Source: Rothia nasimurium
GTDB lineage: Bacteria > Actinomycetota > Actinomycetes > Actinomycetales > Micrococcaceae
DNA: 64,000 nt
Direction of reading: 5' to 3'
Assembly: GCF_928381705.1 (NCBI RefSeq)
Contig: NZ_CAKMSR010000003.1
Span: 62,001-126,000 of the forward strand
Made by a program: the position numbers and the translations under genes. Positions 10,701 to 17,582 of the stretch are shown one piece after another (position 1 is the first letter of the stretch; each line of letters opens with the position of its first letter). Under the pieces are notes generated by a model, which was not told the origin of the DNA, made no database searches, and saw only the letters and a program-made list of their open reading frames with translations.

Positions 10701-10908
10701 ATACACCCGCCAGAACCTCATCTGGGGTGCCCTGCCCACCTACACCGCCACCCGCGCTGTAGACTTTGGGGCCGCCCGCACCACCCCGTTGGTCATCGAG
10801 ATTCCCGCTTCTGACCTCAAGCAGGGCAAGAACTCCATTGCGGTGATGGTCAACTCCAACACCAAGGGTGCAGCCACCACCTTCGACATGATCGGTGAGG
10901 TGCGCTAA
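7714..10908 (+). CDS. Large secreted protein with fibrinogen-like domain and beta-propeller repeats
   Basis: 1064-residue exported protein of unknown function, possibly an adhesin or carbohydrate-binding protein. Seen in order: charged N-terminus, a signal-peptide-like hydrophobic segment (about 42-60, ending GATA), a fibrinogen C-terminal-like domain opening at C79 and containing C109-D-Q-E-T-D-G-G-G-W (the hallmark of that fold), a propeller-like region with repeats such as VFTGGDFAWV, LAVGGEFTEVNG and LYVGGAFSHV (about 340-725), a fibronectin III-like stretch (730-810), a Pro/Thr/Glu-rich linker with PTAEPT repeats (about 815-890), and a C-terminal beta-rich domain. No LPXTG anchor is present, so retention on the wall would need another mechanism. 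It is flanked by a terminator on each side, so it is monocistronic. Confidence 0.8.
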   Translation: MEHKDTSARPSKRTTARDFWAATRTQLKAPFSLKKPNLATKAGIGVLALATAVTVLPGATASDSYTPDGKTSETAAASCWEAKQTDPAATSGTYWLWTPDMAAPEQFYCDQETDGGGWVMIGRGRDGWEESYNGKGKASELYNNPDGTDAFTPVQLPSTTIDALIGNQKVSDLTGGFRIRRAANAEGTKWQNVTATRANATDWTWALSGTQTWKNVRFTGDSPTVSRSNGSFASLTGQMMKPVLSMYQVNFLGTSKQAWRMGFAYGPIARGADNATTHLWSKTGSNPIPFSQVFLRPKLTQADLNLSDYADAGASGSTRRALPNSYSAKVTWRTSDTTGTGTLGELNTYVQAITQVGNTVFTGGDFAWVENAATGEKVQQKFLAGYDVTTGELVRTFMPTFNGQIKALEALPNGTLAVGGEFTEVNGEKVAGLVILNPVTGEIDRTYNFGIENRGAGSITSARTLDVQGDYLYVGGAFSHVVNTETGATGYSRNAGRFSFSQNGPDANWRPYLNGTVNGLSAADDGATVAAAGYFSEVNGTKTWKLAQLNTTDGNIAKAWTWEPSFPTIQRQGYQNDVEDAGATVWAAGSEHIIHQYAKNTMSRLYSAITIEGGDFQDLYEDQNNKVIYGACHCGNYIYEGSGTWMQPWTNKGFFNLQSIRLSAAFDAETGRVIGEFAPNLRGPRGDGVWEQFVDSTGTLWLGGDINRSQGANGMQQTVGFARYAPRDVTAPAAPRSLAVSTDGATDVLTWPSAGRNVIYQVLRDNRVIATTTDTTYSVAHTDDARYFVRSADAAGNFSASTPVALAQKTEQPVAPVEPTAEPTVQPTAEPTAEVPAEPTPTAEATTEAPAPVEPPVVEEPAPVVPERVAEAPANGTVINNPAPIEPFAVPAENSEPVLASGDEWKIAFGLNAWQGLDSTWRATDYKYDTAKWYTTYSSVGWGEPRVATMYQFSSSAQPVSMMLRKELNLNLAAGQKLVLTTYVDDGMMIWVNGKEYTRQNLIWGALPTYTATRAVDFGAARTTPLVIEIPASDLKQGKNSIAVMVNSNTKGAATTFDMIGEVR

Positions 10909-10940
10909 GCCCCGGTTTTAAAACCGCGCTAGCCCCTGAA

Positions 10941-10987
10941 AACTCCCCGTGAGCAGACGAACTCTATCTGCTAGCGGGGAGTTTTTT
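10941..10987 (+). terminator. Intrinsic terminator after the surface protein gene
   Basis: AACTCCCCG and CGGGGAGTT form the stem, followed by TTTTTTC. Confidence 0.9.
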
Positions 10988-11087
10988 CTCTGCGAAATTG
11001 CTGGGCAGGTGCCCGGGGCGGACGCCTGCCGGGAGTAAGGTAGGCAGGGTAAGATTCGTAATCGACTTTCATACAAAAGGAGATCTG

Positions 11088-12347
11088 GTGGAAGAATTAA
11101 CCGTCGATGTGCTGGTACTGGGCTTTGGTAAGGCTGGTAAAACTATTGCCATGAAGCGGGCAGCTGCCGGTGATAGGGTAGCGCTAGTTGAGCAAGACCC
11201 TGCCATGTACGGTGGCACCTGCATCAATATCGGCTGTGTTCCAACCAAGTTCCTGCTGGAGCAGACCCACCTACACCGGGATTTTCCTGAGGCTCGCGAT
11301 GACCGTAATGGTTTCATTGCCCGACTCAACGCCGCCAACCAGAAGATGGTAGAGGGTAAAGGCGTACTGCTACTCGATGGGGCTGCCCGGTTTGTTGATT
11401 CTTCTACTGTGCAGGTGGGGGAGCAGGTGCGGGTGAGCGCTTCAACCATCATTATTAACACCGGGGCTAGCTCGGGTGTTGAGGTGGGCGGACGCGTGCA
11501 CGACTCCACCAGCATCCAGCAGCTAGAGCATACCCCGGCGTCACTGGCCATTATTGGCGGCGGGCCGATTGGTCTAGAGTTCGCTACCATGTTCTCGGGC
11601 TTCGGTAGCCGGGTGACCATGTACAAGGGTGAGGGGGACTTCCTACCCGCTCTCGATCGGCACATTGCCCAGGCAGTGCGCGAGCACCTGGAGAACCAGG
11701 GAATTAACATCGTTGACCAGCGTATTGCAGTTGAACAGGCTAGCGAACAGCTTGACGATGAGGCTATTCTGGTTGCGATCGGCCGCCGCCCTGTAGTTGC
11801 CGGGCTCAACCTTGAGGCAGCCGGGGTCGAGTACACCGAGAAGGGCATCCAGGTCGATGAACACTGCCGCACTAACGTGGAGGGTATCTATGCGGTGGGG
11901 GACGTAACCGGCGCGCCCCAGTTCACCTACGCGTCCTTTGACGACCATCGCATCGTGATGTCGCACCGTTGGGGCGACGGATCTCGTACCCGCACCGGTC
12001 GCTTGCTGCCCACCACTACCTTTATTGACCCGCCGCTATCCACCGTGGGGCTGACCGCCGAGGCTGCCGGCCGCGATCACGAGACTGATGTGCGCGAAGC
12101 TAAGATTGCAGATCTGGCGATTGTGCCCCGCCCCAAGATTATGGGTAAGCCCGAGGGTATTGCTCAGTTTGTGCTTGACAAGGAAACTAACCAGATTCTG
12201 GGCGCTACTCTCTGGTGCATTGATTCTCAAGAACTCATCAATACCGTAGCCCTGGCTATTACCCACCAGATTCCTGCCGCTGAGGTCGGCGAGGGAATCT
12301 ACACCCACCCTGCGACGTCCGAGGTATTTAACGCGCTGCTGGCTTAG
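11088..12347 (+). CDS. RclA-like FAD/NAD(P) pyridine nucleotide-disulfide oxidoreductase
   Basis: Cytosolic flavoprotein of the class that includes dihydrolipoamide dehydrogenase, mercuric reductase and RclA. The GTG at 11088 is chosen because AAAGGAG stands 7 bp upstream; 419 residues. Motifs: N-terminal FAD-binding GFGKAGKT, redox-active disulfide GGTCINIGCVPTK, NAD(P) fold GGGPIGLEFA, and the second FAD site YAVGDVTGAPQFTY. The C-terminus has the dimerisation domain with YTHPATSEVFN. The spacing of the cysteines (CxxxxC) and the short first Rossmann loop are closest to the YkgC/RclA group, which acts in oxidative or hypochlorite stress; the true substrate cannot be told from sequence. Confidence 0.82.
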   Translation: MEELTVDVLVLGFGKAGKTIAMKRAAAGDRVALVEQDPAMYGGTCINIGCVPTKFLLEQTHLHRDFPEARDDRNGFIARLNAANQKMVEGKGVLLLDGAARFVDSSTVQVGEQVRVSASTIIINTGASSGVEVGGRVHDSTSIQQLEHTPASLAIIGGGPIGLEFATMFSGFGSRVTMYKGEGDFLPALDRHIAQAVREHLENQGINIVDQRIAVEQASEQLDDEAILVAIGRRPVVAGLNLEAAGVEYTEKGIQVDEHCRTNVEGIYAVGDVTGAPQFTYASFDDHRIVMSHRWGDGSRTRTGRLLPTTTFIDPPLSTVGLTAEAAGRDHETDVREAKIADLAIVPRPKIMGKPEGIAQFVLDKETNQILGATLWCIDSQELINTVALAITHQIPAAEVGEGIYTHPATSEVFNALLA

Positions 12348-12352
12348 GCGAG

Positions 12353-12419
12353 CGAGCGTGCACCAAATCGCTGAGCGTGCGCCCGATAGGTGCACGCTCA
12401 GCGATATGACGCACGCTCG
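12353..12419. repeat. 67-bp palindromic repeat, copy A
   Basis: 28-nt arms around an 11-nt centre; the arms match at 25 of 28 positions, with three differences all near CACCAAAT. The repeat ends 18 bp after the stop of the minus-strand PLD-ATPase gene and is also 5 bp past the stop of the plus-strand flavoprotein gene, so it lies between convergent genes. It is followed on the plus side by GTTAG like the other copies. Confidence 0.9.
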
Positions 12420-12437
12420 GTTAGAGCGCAGCGGAGC

Positions 12438-14651
12438 CTACCGCCGCCACAGCCGCCCCCACCCGCGCGAGCGAGCTTCAGCGTCCTGAATCTGCCGAGT
12501 CAACAAAGCAACCCGCTCAGCCTCTAACTCCAACCTCAGCTCGGCCTTCTCCCGCTCAGACCTCTCCCGCTGCGCTTCGAGCAGGGCGAGAGCATGCTCG
12601 CTCTTGGTCACCACATTGAGCGGGCTGCGCTCGCGGTAGCCTGCTAGCAGGGGCTCGCCCAGATAGGCGTCAGTGCGCTCGATGTTCAGCGTGATGGCCT
12701 TAGGGGTTGCCTCTAAAACGCAGTCGGCGGGCAGAATAGAGCGAAATTCAATCATCTCTTCTTTCTGGGTCTTGTTGAAGGTGCCGGTTGCCTCCCAGGC
12801 AGAGCGCAGGACGGACGCCACCCCGGGGCTGTGCGCGTTAAAGGCCAGGGCGTCCTTGGCATGGGCCTGGTGGATGGTGTCGGTGATGATGCCGCGGGCG
12901 ATTTCGTCGCGGTAGCTATAAGGGGTGAACAATTTGGCGGGAAAGGCCGTTTCTAGCCCAAAACGGGCCAGGGTTTCTTGCAGAATCTCAGCGGTGAGCC
13001 AGACCCAGTTGCGCGAAAAACGCTGAATCTCGTGGGCGGTCAGGTGGTCGAGCCGCTGGCTGAGGGTAAAGACCACGTGGCGGTAGAGGTTGCTGTTGAC
13101 CGACCCCGCCAGGGAGGTGAAGTTATAGACCTGCTGGTCAGTGGGCTTGTAGTCGCTGGTAATAGAGATGTACCAGACGCGTTTTTTGATGGCTTCTTGC
13201 AGCACAGCCCCGTCGGCGTTTGAGGTCAGAATGATGGTTCCCTGCGGGCCCTCAAACCCGTTGGAGCGCAGGTTGGCCCAGTGCTTGATTTTGCCCTGCA
13301 CCGTTGCCCCGTTCAGGAACTGGGTGCCCACCTCGTCGATGATGAGGGGTGAGACTTCGCCCGATTCCATGTAGCTGTTCATATAGTTGATGGACCCGGT
13401 TTTAGAGCCGTAGGTGGTTTTGAGCAGTTCTTCAGCCAGTAGGGGAGAGTAGTCACCGATGAAGGGCTTGAGGTAGTCGTCAACCATGGTGGTTTTACCC
13501 GATGACCCAGACCCCAAGATAGCCAGGAGAACGGGGATTTTGTCGGGATTTTCGCCGGTTTCCATAACCAGGTGGCGGATGCGCCAGAGAACCGGGGCCG
13601 TCATGGCAAAGAGGAAGGCACTCAGGGCCTGGTGGGATTCATCGCGTATCTTGTTATCCCGGTAGGAGAGCACGATATCGACGAAGGTTGAGGCGTCGCG
13701 GGCGGTGACTTCTGCGTCGGTGAGCGGGGTAAGTTCATTCCCCTCGTGGTTGATGAGCAGGGTGCCGTCGTCGGTGGCAACCCAGCGGGGTTGCGCACCC
13801 GTGATGGGGTTGGCGTCCGCAGGGGCGGCCTGCCTTTGTTTGAGGTGCACGGTCTGCAGGGCCTTGGTCGCGGCGGCGGGGGTGCGCGGTTTACCGGTGG
13901 GGGTGTAGGTGGCTTTGAGGGTGTGCAGGACGACGGGATCACCCAGCTGGTAGGTTGTGGTCACGCTCTCGGGGGTGGCTGTATCGGATTTTTCCTCGCG
14001 CAGGAGCAGACCGATGGTTTCGCGGTGTTCGGTGGGTAGGCGTTTGGCGTCCTTGATGATGCGGGTATCGATGATGCTGGTGCGCTGTTCGGCGGTGCTG
14101 GCCTGGCGGAATTCCTGTACGGTGCTGCGGTCGAGATAGTCGGTGGCTTCTACCTCGAAGTTTTGGGTGAAGAGTTCGGTGTATTCGCGCAGGTAGGCGG
14201 TGTCGTCGGGGCTGTCGAAGCGACCCCGGTAGAGGGTGTTGTGCTCGTGATTCTGGGTCATGGCTGCCCGGGTGAGGTTCATGGACCCGGTGAGGATCGC
14301 AAACTCGTCGGCCGATGTGAGGATGAAGTACTTGGAGTGAAAGAGCTTATCGGCGTTGTATTTGAGGTGCACGCGGCCGCTTTCGAGGGCGTCGAGCAGG
14401 GGCTCGCTGGCGGTTTCTAGTTCGCGGACGCGCCGGGTTGAGTCGAAGATTTGCCGCAGCAGGCTGCCGGTTTTGGCTTCTTCAAGACCCAGAATCAGCT
14501 TGACCTGCTCGAACCTCTGGCTGAGCTGGTCAATCGTAGCGAAGGAGGAGACGAAGCTGACCCCGTGAAACTCTGTGTAACCTGCCGTGAGCTCCCAGAA
14601 GTCCGGCCCGTAAAGCATGGTGCGGGTGTTGAGGTCGAAGACGGTGAGCAT
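12438..14651 (-). CDS. Phospholipase D-like nuclease fused to a P-loop ATPase (candidate defence protein)
   Basis: 737 residues, unassigned. The N-terminal domain carries one HKD-type phospholipase D motif: H105-S-K107 ... D115 ... G122-S-M-N125, so two chains would be needed for an active site, as in PLD nucleases. A linker of about 200 residues follows. The C-terminal half has Walker A GSGSSGKTT (380-388) and Walker B PLIIDEV (435-441) followed by ILTSNADG, resembling SF3/D5-type helicase or related AAA+ ATPases. The last ~55 residues form a charged coiled coil ending GWGRLWRR. Such nuclease-ATPase fusions are frequent in anti-phage systems and the gene lies in a region with toxin-antitoxin and restriction genes. 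Function as defence is inference. Confidence 0.65.
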   Translation of the reverse strand: MLTVFDLNTRTMLYGPDFWELTAGYTEFHGVSFVSSFATIDQLSQRFEQVKLILGLEEAKTGSLLRQIFDSTRRVRELETASEPLLDALESGRVHLKYNADKLFHSKYFILTSADEFAILTGSMNLTRAAMTQNHEHNTLYRGRFDSPDDTAYLREYTELFTQNFEVEATDYLDRSTVQEFRQASTAEQRTSIIDTRIIKDAKRLPTEHRETIGLLLREEKSDTATPESVTTTYQLGDPVVLHTLKATYTPTGKPRTPAAATKALQTVHLKQRQAAPADANPITGAQPRWVATDDGTLLINHEGNELTPLTDAEVTARDASTFVDIVLSYRDNKIRDESHQALSAFLFAMTAPVLWRIRHLVMETGENPDKIPVLLAILGSGSSGKTTMVDDYLKPFIGDYSPLLAEELLKTTYGSKTGSINYMNSYMESGEVSPLIIDEVGTQFLNGATVQGKIKHWANLRSNGFEGPQGTIILTSNADGAVLQEAIKKRVWYISITSDYKPTDQQVYNFTSLAGSVNSNLYRHVVFTLSQRLDHLTAHEIQRFSRNWVWLTAEILQETLARFGLETAFPAKLFTPYSYRDEIARGIITDTIHQAHAKDALAFNAHSPGVASVLRSAWEATGTFNKTQKEEMIEFRSILPADCVLEATPKAITLNIERTDAYLGEPLLAGYRERSPLNVVTKSEHALALLEAQRERSEREKAELRLELEAERVALLTRQIQDAEARSRGWGRLWRR

Positions 14652-14815
14652 GAGTATGCCTTTCAGCTAGTGGGCGGGGTGTGTGGTTTACCCAGTAGCA
14701 TGACAGGCTATTGTGAACAGGGTGCAAATGGCGGCAAGATTGCGAGAAGATGTCTGGTAAATGAATAATGAAAACTTTTAGTCGCCGGTTTTCCGCACAT
14801 TGCGGCGAAACCAAG

Positions 14816-14882
14816 CGAGCGTGCGTCATATCGCTGAGCGTGCGGCTGATAGGTGCACGCTCAGCGATATAACGCACGCTCG
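14816..14882. repeat. 67-bp palindromic repeat, copy B
   Basis: 28-nt arms with 27 of 28 matches around the centre GGCTGATAGGT. It starts (minus strand) 20 bp after the stop of the DUF1349 gene and is flanked by GTTAGGT on the plus side. The remaining ~165 bp up to the PLD-ATPase start hold no other feature. Confidence 0.92.
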
Positions 14883-14902
14883 GTTAGGTAAGGTAACTAG
14901 TC

Positions 14903-15502
14903 CTAATCCGGCTGCTGCCCATCGTGGGGCTGCCAGGCACAGTCTGTTAGCTCGAAATCCGTGAAGACAGCGGTGAACGATGAGTCTTCGGGGGAGCAGG
15001 CGTAGACCCCAAAACTGATTTCTTCACCCGCATCTGCCAGGTGGCAGATGCGCATCTGGTGCCAGACGAGGCCGTCCTGGGAATTCTCAATGCGGAAGTC
15101 CTGGCCCCTGCGGCTGAGCCGGTACCACATATAGCCGGTTGATGCAGGTATCTCTGTGGTGGCCCAGTCGGAGTAGCCGCCGTTGGTGACGACCGAACCC
15201 AGGTGCTGGAAGTCCTCATTTTCGTATTCGATGGAACCCTTGATCCAGTTTTCACTGTCGAGGTAGACAGCTACACCGCACTGGTCAAAACGGTGCTGGG
15301 CGGAATCGAAACTGGCCTTGACGATAAAGGAAAAATACTGGTCCCGGGTTCTGGTTTGCAGGACCGGGGCGTTGTCGTTGCGGAAGTGATAGTAGGTGCG
15401 TTGCCACAGATCTGTGCCGGGTTCGGTGGTGATTTCTACCCGGTCTCGCGTGACGGTGTAGTGGCGGGGTGGGCGCGTCCAGGTGAAGGTGGTGAGGTCC
15501 AT
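14903..15502 (-). CDS. DUF1349 family protein (concanavalin-like fold)
   Basis: 199 residues from the ATG at 15500-15502, which follows AAGGAG with good spacing; a longer frame would run into the upstream gene. Family features: an N-terminal W-x-R-P-P segment, DQYFSFIVKASF, the QCGVAVYLDSENWIK strand and a C-terminal SFGVYACSPEDSSFTAVFTDFEL. DUF1349 members (E. coli YesU type) are thought to have a legume-lectin/glucanase-like beta sandwich; no enzyme activity is established. The gene starts two bases after the DinB-like gene stops, so the two form one operon closed by palindrome B. Confidence 0.75.
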   Translation of the reverse strand: MDLTTFTWTRPPRHYTVTRDRVEITTEPGTDLWQRTYYHFRNDNAPVLQTRTRDQYFSFIVKASFDSAQHRFDQCGVAVYLDSENWIKGSIEYENEDFQHLGSVVTNGGYSDWATTEIPASTGYMWYRLSRRGQDFRIENSQDGLVWHQMRICHLADAGEEISFGVYACSPEDSSFTAVFTDFELTDCAWQPHDGQQPD

Positions 15503-15504
15503 GT

Positions 15505-16029
15505 CTAGTCTCCTTGTTCTCCGTCGATATTCTCTCGGAGCAGGTCGGCATGGCCTAGGTGCCTGCCCCACTCTTCAATCAGGTGCAGGGCAACCCAGCG
15601 GTAGCTGAAGCGGGTGCCGTCCTTGAGGCCACCTTCGCTGAGATCATCCCAGTTGCGCTCAGCCAGCAGCTGGCGGGTAGCTTCCATGCTGGCCTGGAGG
15701 TTCTCTAGAACCCGGGGCAGGGGGAGGGATAGGTGCCAGTCGGCGTCCGCATCCTGCTGCCAGTCGAAGGATGCCCACGGCTCAGGTAGGGAGCGGCCGA
15801 GCAGGATTTCCTCCCGCCAGTAGTCCTCCACGAACCAGAGGTGCCCGGCCATACCGGCTAGGGTCATGCTGCTGGGGTGCAGGGGAGTTGCAAGGACGGC
15901 TTCGTCCAGCCAGGTGCCGTCCGCTCCCTGGAGTTTGCGCAGGAATACCTCCTGCTGAAAACGGATATAACCGAGCACCAGCTCTTTTTCGGAGCCGGTC
16001 AGGGGCGGGTCTGTAAAGGGAATTTTCAT
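15505..16029 (-). CDS. DinB-like / DUF664 family protein, intact copy
   Basis: 174 residues, four-helix-bundle DinB/DUF664 type. Three histidines in the typical positions are present: GHLWFVEDYW in helix 2 and HLIEEWGRHLGH in helix 4, which coordinate a divalent metal in relatives. Such proteins are often thiol-dependent S-transferases, and some use mycothiol, the thiol made by the MshC encoded in this window; substrate unknown here. A truncated second copy with 70-80% identity lies at 17257-17467. It lies downstream of a TipAS-like gene and palindrome C, and is followed directly by the DUF1349 gene. Confidence 0.78.
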   Translation of the reverse strand: MKIPFTDPPLTGSEKELVLGYIRFQQEVFLRKLQGADGTWLDEAVLATPLHPSSMTLAGMAGHLWFVEDYWREEILLGRSLPEPWASFDWQQDADADWHLSLPLPRVLENLQASMEATRQLLAERNWDDLSEGGLKDGTRFSYRWVALHLIEEWGRHLGHADLLRENIDGEQGD

Positions 16030-16053
16030 AGGCTCAGTTTACCGGCGGTACAA

Positions 16054-16120
16054 CGAGCGTGCGCCATTTCGCTGAGCGTGCGCATGGTCGGTGCACGCTC
16101 AGCGAAATGACGCACGCTCG
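16054..16120. repeat. 67-bp palindromic repeat, copy C
   Basis: 28-nt arms with 27 of 28 matches. This copy has ATTTCG in one arm and CGAAAT in the other where copies B and D have ATATCG and CGATAT, that is, a paired change. It lies 19 bp after the stop of the short TipAS-like gene and is followed by GTTAGGG. Confidence 0.93.
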
Positions 16121-16139
16121 GTTAGGGAAGAGGTAGTTG

Positions 16140-16610
16140 TTAGTCCCAGGTGGGGTTAGCCAGATCCACCCCGGCCCGCTGAGCCTCCGCCTCGATGGCG
16201 TCAGCCAACCACTGAGCCAGGCCCGGCTGCTGTGAGTCGTAGTAGCGGGTGAACCGCTCATCGGTAATATAACCGCGTGAGATCAGGTAGTGCTTGGCGG
16301 GGGTGACGGGGAAGAACTCGCTCAACAGCTGGCGATGGGCGCGGACGAGCTCGCCCGCCTCGGTGCCGTCCGTCGGCAGGCTGCGGCGTACGGCGTCCGC
16401 TAATTTTCCGTCCATCTCAGCAGCGCGATTCTTGTAACCGGCCCAGTCCTCCTGGCTCCAGGTAGCGGTGCGCTGCTGACTGATAGCCCAGTCGTCCGTA
16501 CCGGCGTAGCGTTCCTCAGCTTCGGCCTGGTAATCGGCAAAATTGGCGTCGCCGAGAACTTCGCCAATTTCGGTGAGGGTGGGTTTCTTATGGGCCATAT
16601 GGTTTTCCAT
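16140..16610 (-). CDS. TipAS-like antibiotic-recognition domain protein, lacks the MerR DNA-binding part
   Basis: 156 residues that match the C-terminal ~155 residues of the TipA-like regulator at 17583-18377 along their whole length (about 85% identity by eye), but without the MerR helix-turn-helix. Homology to the long copy stops at the codons just before the first ATG (GGTGTC on the plus strand at 16614-16619), then unrelated sequence begins. The frame is intact with no stop or shift, so it may work as a stand-alone thiopeptide-binding TipAS protein. A second ATG at 16598 (MAHKK) lines up with the internal TipAS start of the long copy. It is followed by palindrome C. Confidence 0.75.
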   Translation of the reverse strand: MENHMAHKKPTLTEIGEVLGDANFADYQAEAEERYAGTDDWAISQQRTATWSQEDWAGYKNRAAEMDGKLADAVRRSLPTDGTEAGELVRAHRQLLSEFFPVTPAKHYLISRGYITDERFTRYYDSQQPGLAQWLADAIEAEAQRAGVDLANPTWD

Positions 16611-16682
16611 AAAGGTGTCTTATTCCTTCAACCCAGCCCAAATAGTAATTGGTTGATATAGAGAGCTGGGTGAGCCTGTTTT

Positions 16683-16949
16683 CTATTTTTTATAGACTTC
16701 TCGCCGGTGACCAATTGTTAGAACCAAGATGATGAGCCGGCCTTCTTCGACAGCGTAGATTACCCTGTAGTTACCAACTCTAAGTCTGAGTTCACCATCT
16801 CCCCCAACTATTTTCTTGATCCCTGGCGGGTATGGGTTTGATGCAAGCTCTTGGATTTTCTTGGCAATGCGGGTCTGATCGTTTTTATTGATTTTGCGCA
16901 GTTCTTTTGCTGCAGAAGGTTTGAAGGTAACTGAATAGTTAGCTGTCAT
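16683..16949 (-). CDS. RelE/ParE-superfamily toxin
   Basis: 88 residues with the RelE fold signature: FKPSAAKELRKI, a KIQELASNPYPPG linker, GELRLRVGNYRVIY and a C-terminal VLTIGHRREVYKK with the basic residues used in ribosome-dependent mRNA cleavage by RelE/YoeB. Its ATG overlaps the last codon of the antitoxin gene (ATGA), normal for this class. G+C is lower than in its neighbours. It occupies the junction of the decayed TipAS/DinB duplication. Confidence 0.88.
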   Translation of the reverse strand: MTANYSVTFKPSAAKELRKINKNDQTRIAKKIQELASNPYPPGIKKIVGGDGELRLRVGNYRVIYAVEEGRLIILVLTIGHRREVYKK

Positions 16950-17200
16950 GAGAGCTTAATGCCGAGCTCATCCATGAGCTGGTCAAAGGGGATTTCGTCT
17001 TCTTCTTGGCGGGCTTGACGGGCTTTAGCAGCATCAAGTTTGTCTTCAAGTGCTTCGAGTGCTTGATCGAAAAAGACGGGGGAGACAAGGACGGCTCGAC
17101 GGCGGCCTCTGCTTTCGATAGCAATGGGCTCTCGCTGTACTTCATCAAAGTAGTGGCCGAGGTTCTGGCGAAATTCTGCTGTTCCGGTAGTTGTTGTCAT
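16946..17200 (-). CDS. Phd/YefM-family antitoxin
   Basis: 84 residues; N-terminal DNA-binding Phd/YefM fold (FRQNLGHYFDEVQREPIAIESRG...AVLVSP) and an acidic C-terminal tail that would wrap the toxin. The start codon directly abuts a near-palindrome, leaving no room for a Shine-Dalgarno site, so the message may be leaderless and autorepressed. Paired with the RelE-type toxin downstream. Confidence 0.88.
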   Translation of the reverse strand: MTTTTGTAEFRQNLGHYFDEVQREPIAIESRGRRRAVLVSPVFFDQALEALEDKLDAAKARQARQEEDEIPFDQLMDELGIKLS

Positions 17201-17222
17201 GTACTAAATGTACATTACGTAC
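17201..17222. promoter_or_regulatory. Operator palindrome of the RelE/Phd pair
   Basis: 22-bp near-palindrome GTACTAAATGTACATTACGTAC centred on TGTACA, with two mismatched pairs, directly upstream of the antitoxin ATG. A TACATT on the minus strand could be the -10 element, putting transcription start at the start codon. Confidence 0.6.
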
Positions 17223-17256
17223 AGGGTGAGGGCTATGGCTGAGCAAGAATTTTTAC

Positions 17257-17467
17257 CGCCAGCAGTCCTCAACGAACCAGAGGTGCCCGGCCATACCGGC
17301 TAGGGTCATGCTGCTGGGGGGGGCAAGAGAGTTGCAAGGACGCTCTCACTCAGCCAGGTGCCGTCCGCGCCCCGGAGCTTACGCAAGAATATCCCCTGTT
17401 GAAAACGGATATAGCCAAGCACCAGCTCTTTTTCGGAGCCGGTCAGGGGCAGGTCTGTAAAGGGCAT
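17257..17467 (-). pseudogene. Remnant of a second DinB-like gene
   Basis: Starting at an ATG (17465-17467), the translation MPFTDLPLTGSEKELVLGY follows the intact copy at 15505-16029 closely. After about 47 codons a run of seven C residues (plus strand GGGGGGG near 17317) causes a frameshift and stop; in the next frame similarity resumes with MTLAGMAGHLWFVEDCW and then ends at TAA. The C-terminal ~100 residues, including the HLIEEWGRHLGH motif, are gone, replaced by the toxin-antitoxin segment. It lies downstream of palindrome D, just as the intact copy lies downstream of palindrome C. Confidence 0.85.
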
Positions 17468-17496
17468 TTTAAAGGCTCAATTTACCGGCGGTACAA

Positions 17497-17563
17497 CGAA
17501 CGTGCGTCATATCGCTGAGCGTGCGCACTGTCGGTGCACGCTCAGCGATATGACGCACGCTCG
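17497..17563. repeat. 67-bp palindromic repeat, copy D
   Basis: 28-nt arms with 27 of 28 matches around GCACTGTCGGT. It starts 19 bp after the stop of the TipA-like gene on the minus strand and is followed by GTTAGGGG on the plus strand. Confidence 0.93.
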
Positions 17564-17582
17564 GTTAGGGGAGATGCTGTAG

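Noticed and set aside
12353..17563. CRISPR array or direct repeats
   Set aside because: The four repeated units are palindromes separated by genes of 1-2 kb, not short regularly spaced repeats with unique spacers; no cas genes are present.
12353..17563. Integron cassette array
   Set aside because: The CTAAC/GTTAG edges and position after stop codons are suggestive, but arms are too perfect for attC, similarity between copies C and D extends into the flanking DinB genes as expected for duplication, and no integrase gene is in the window. Kept only as an alternative in the findings.
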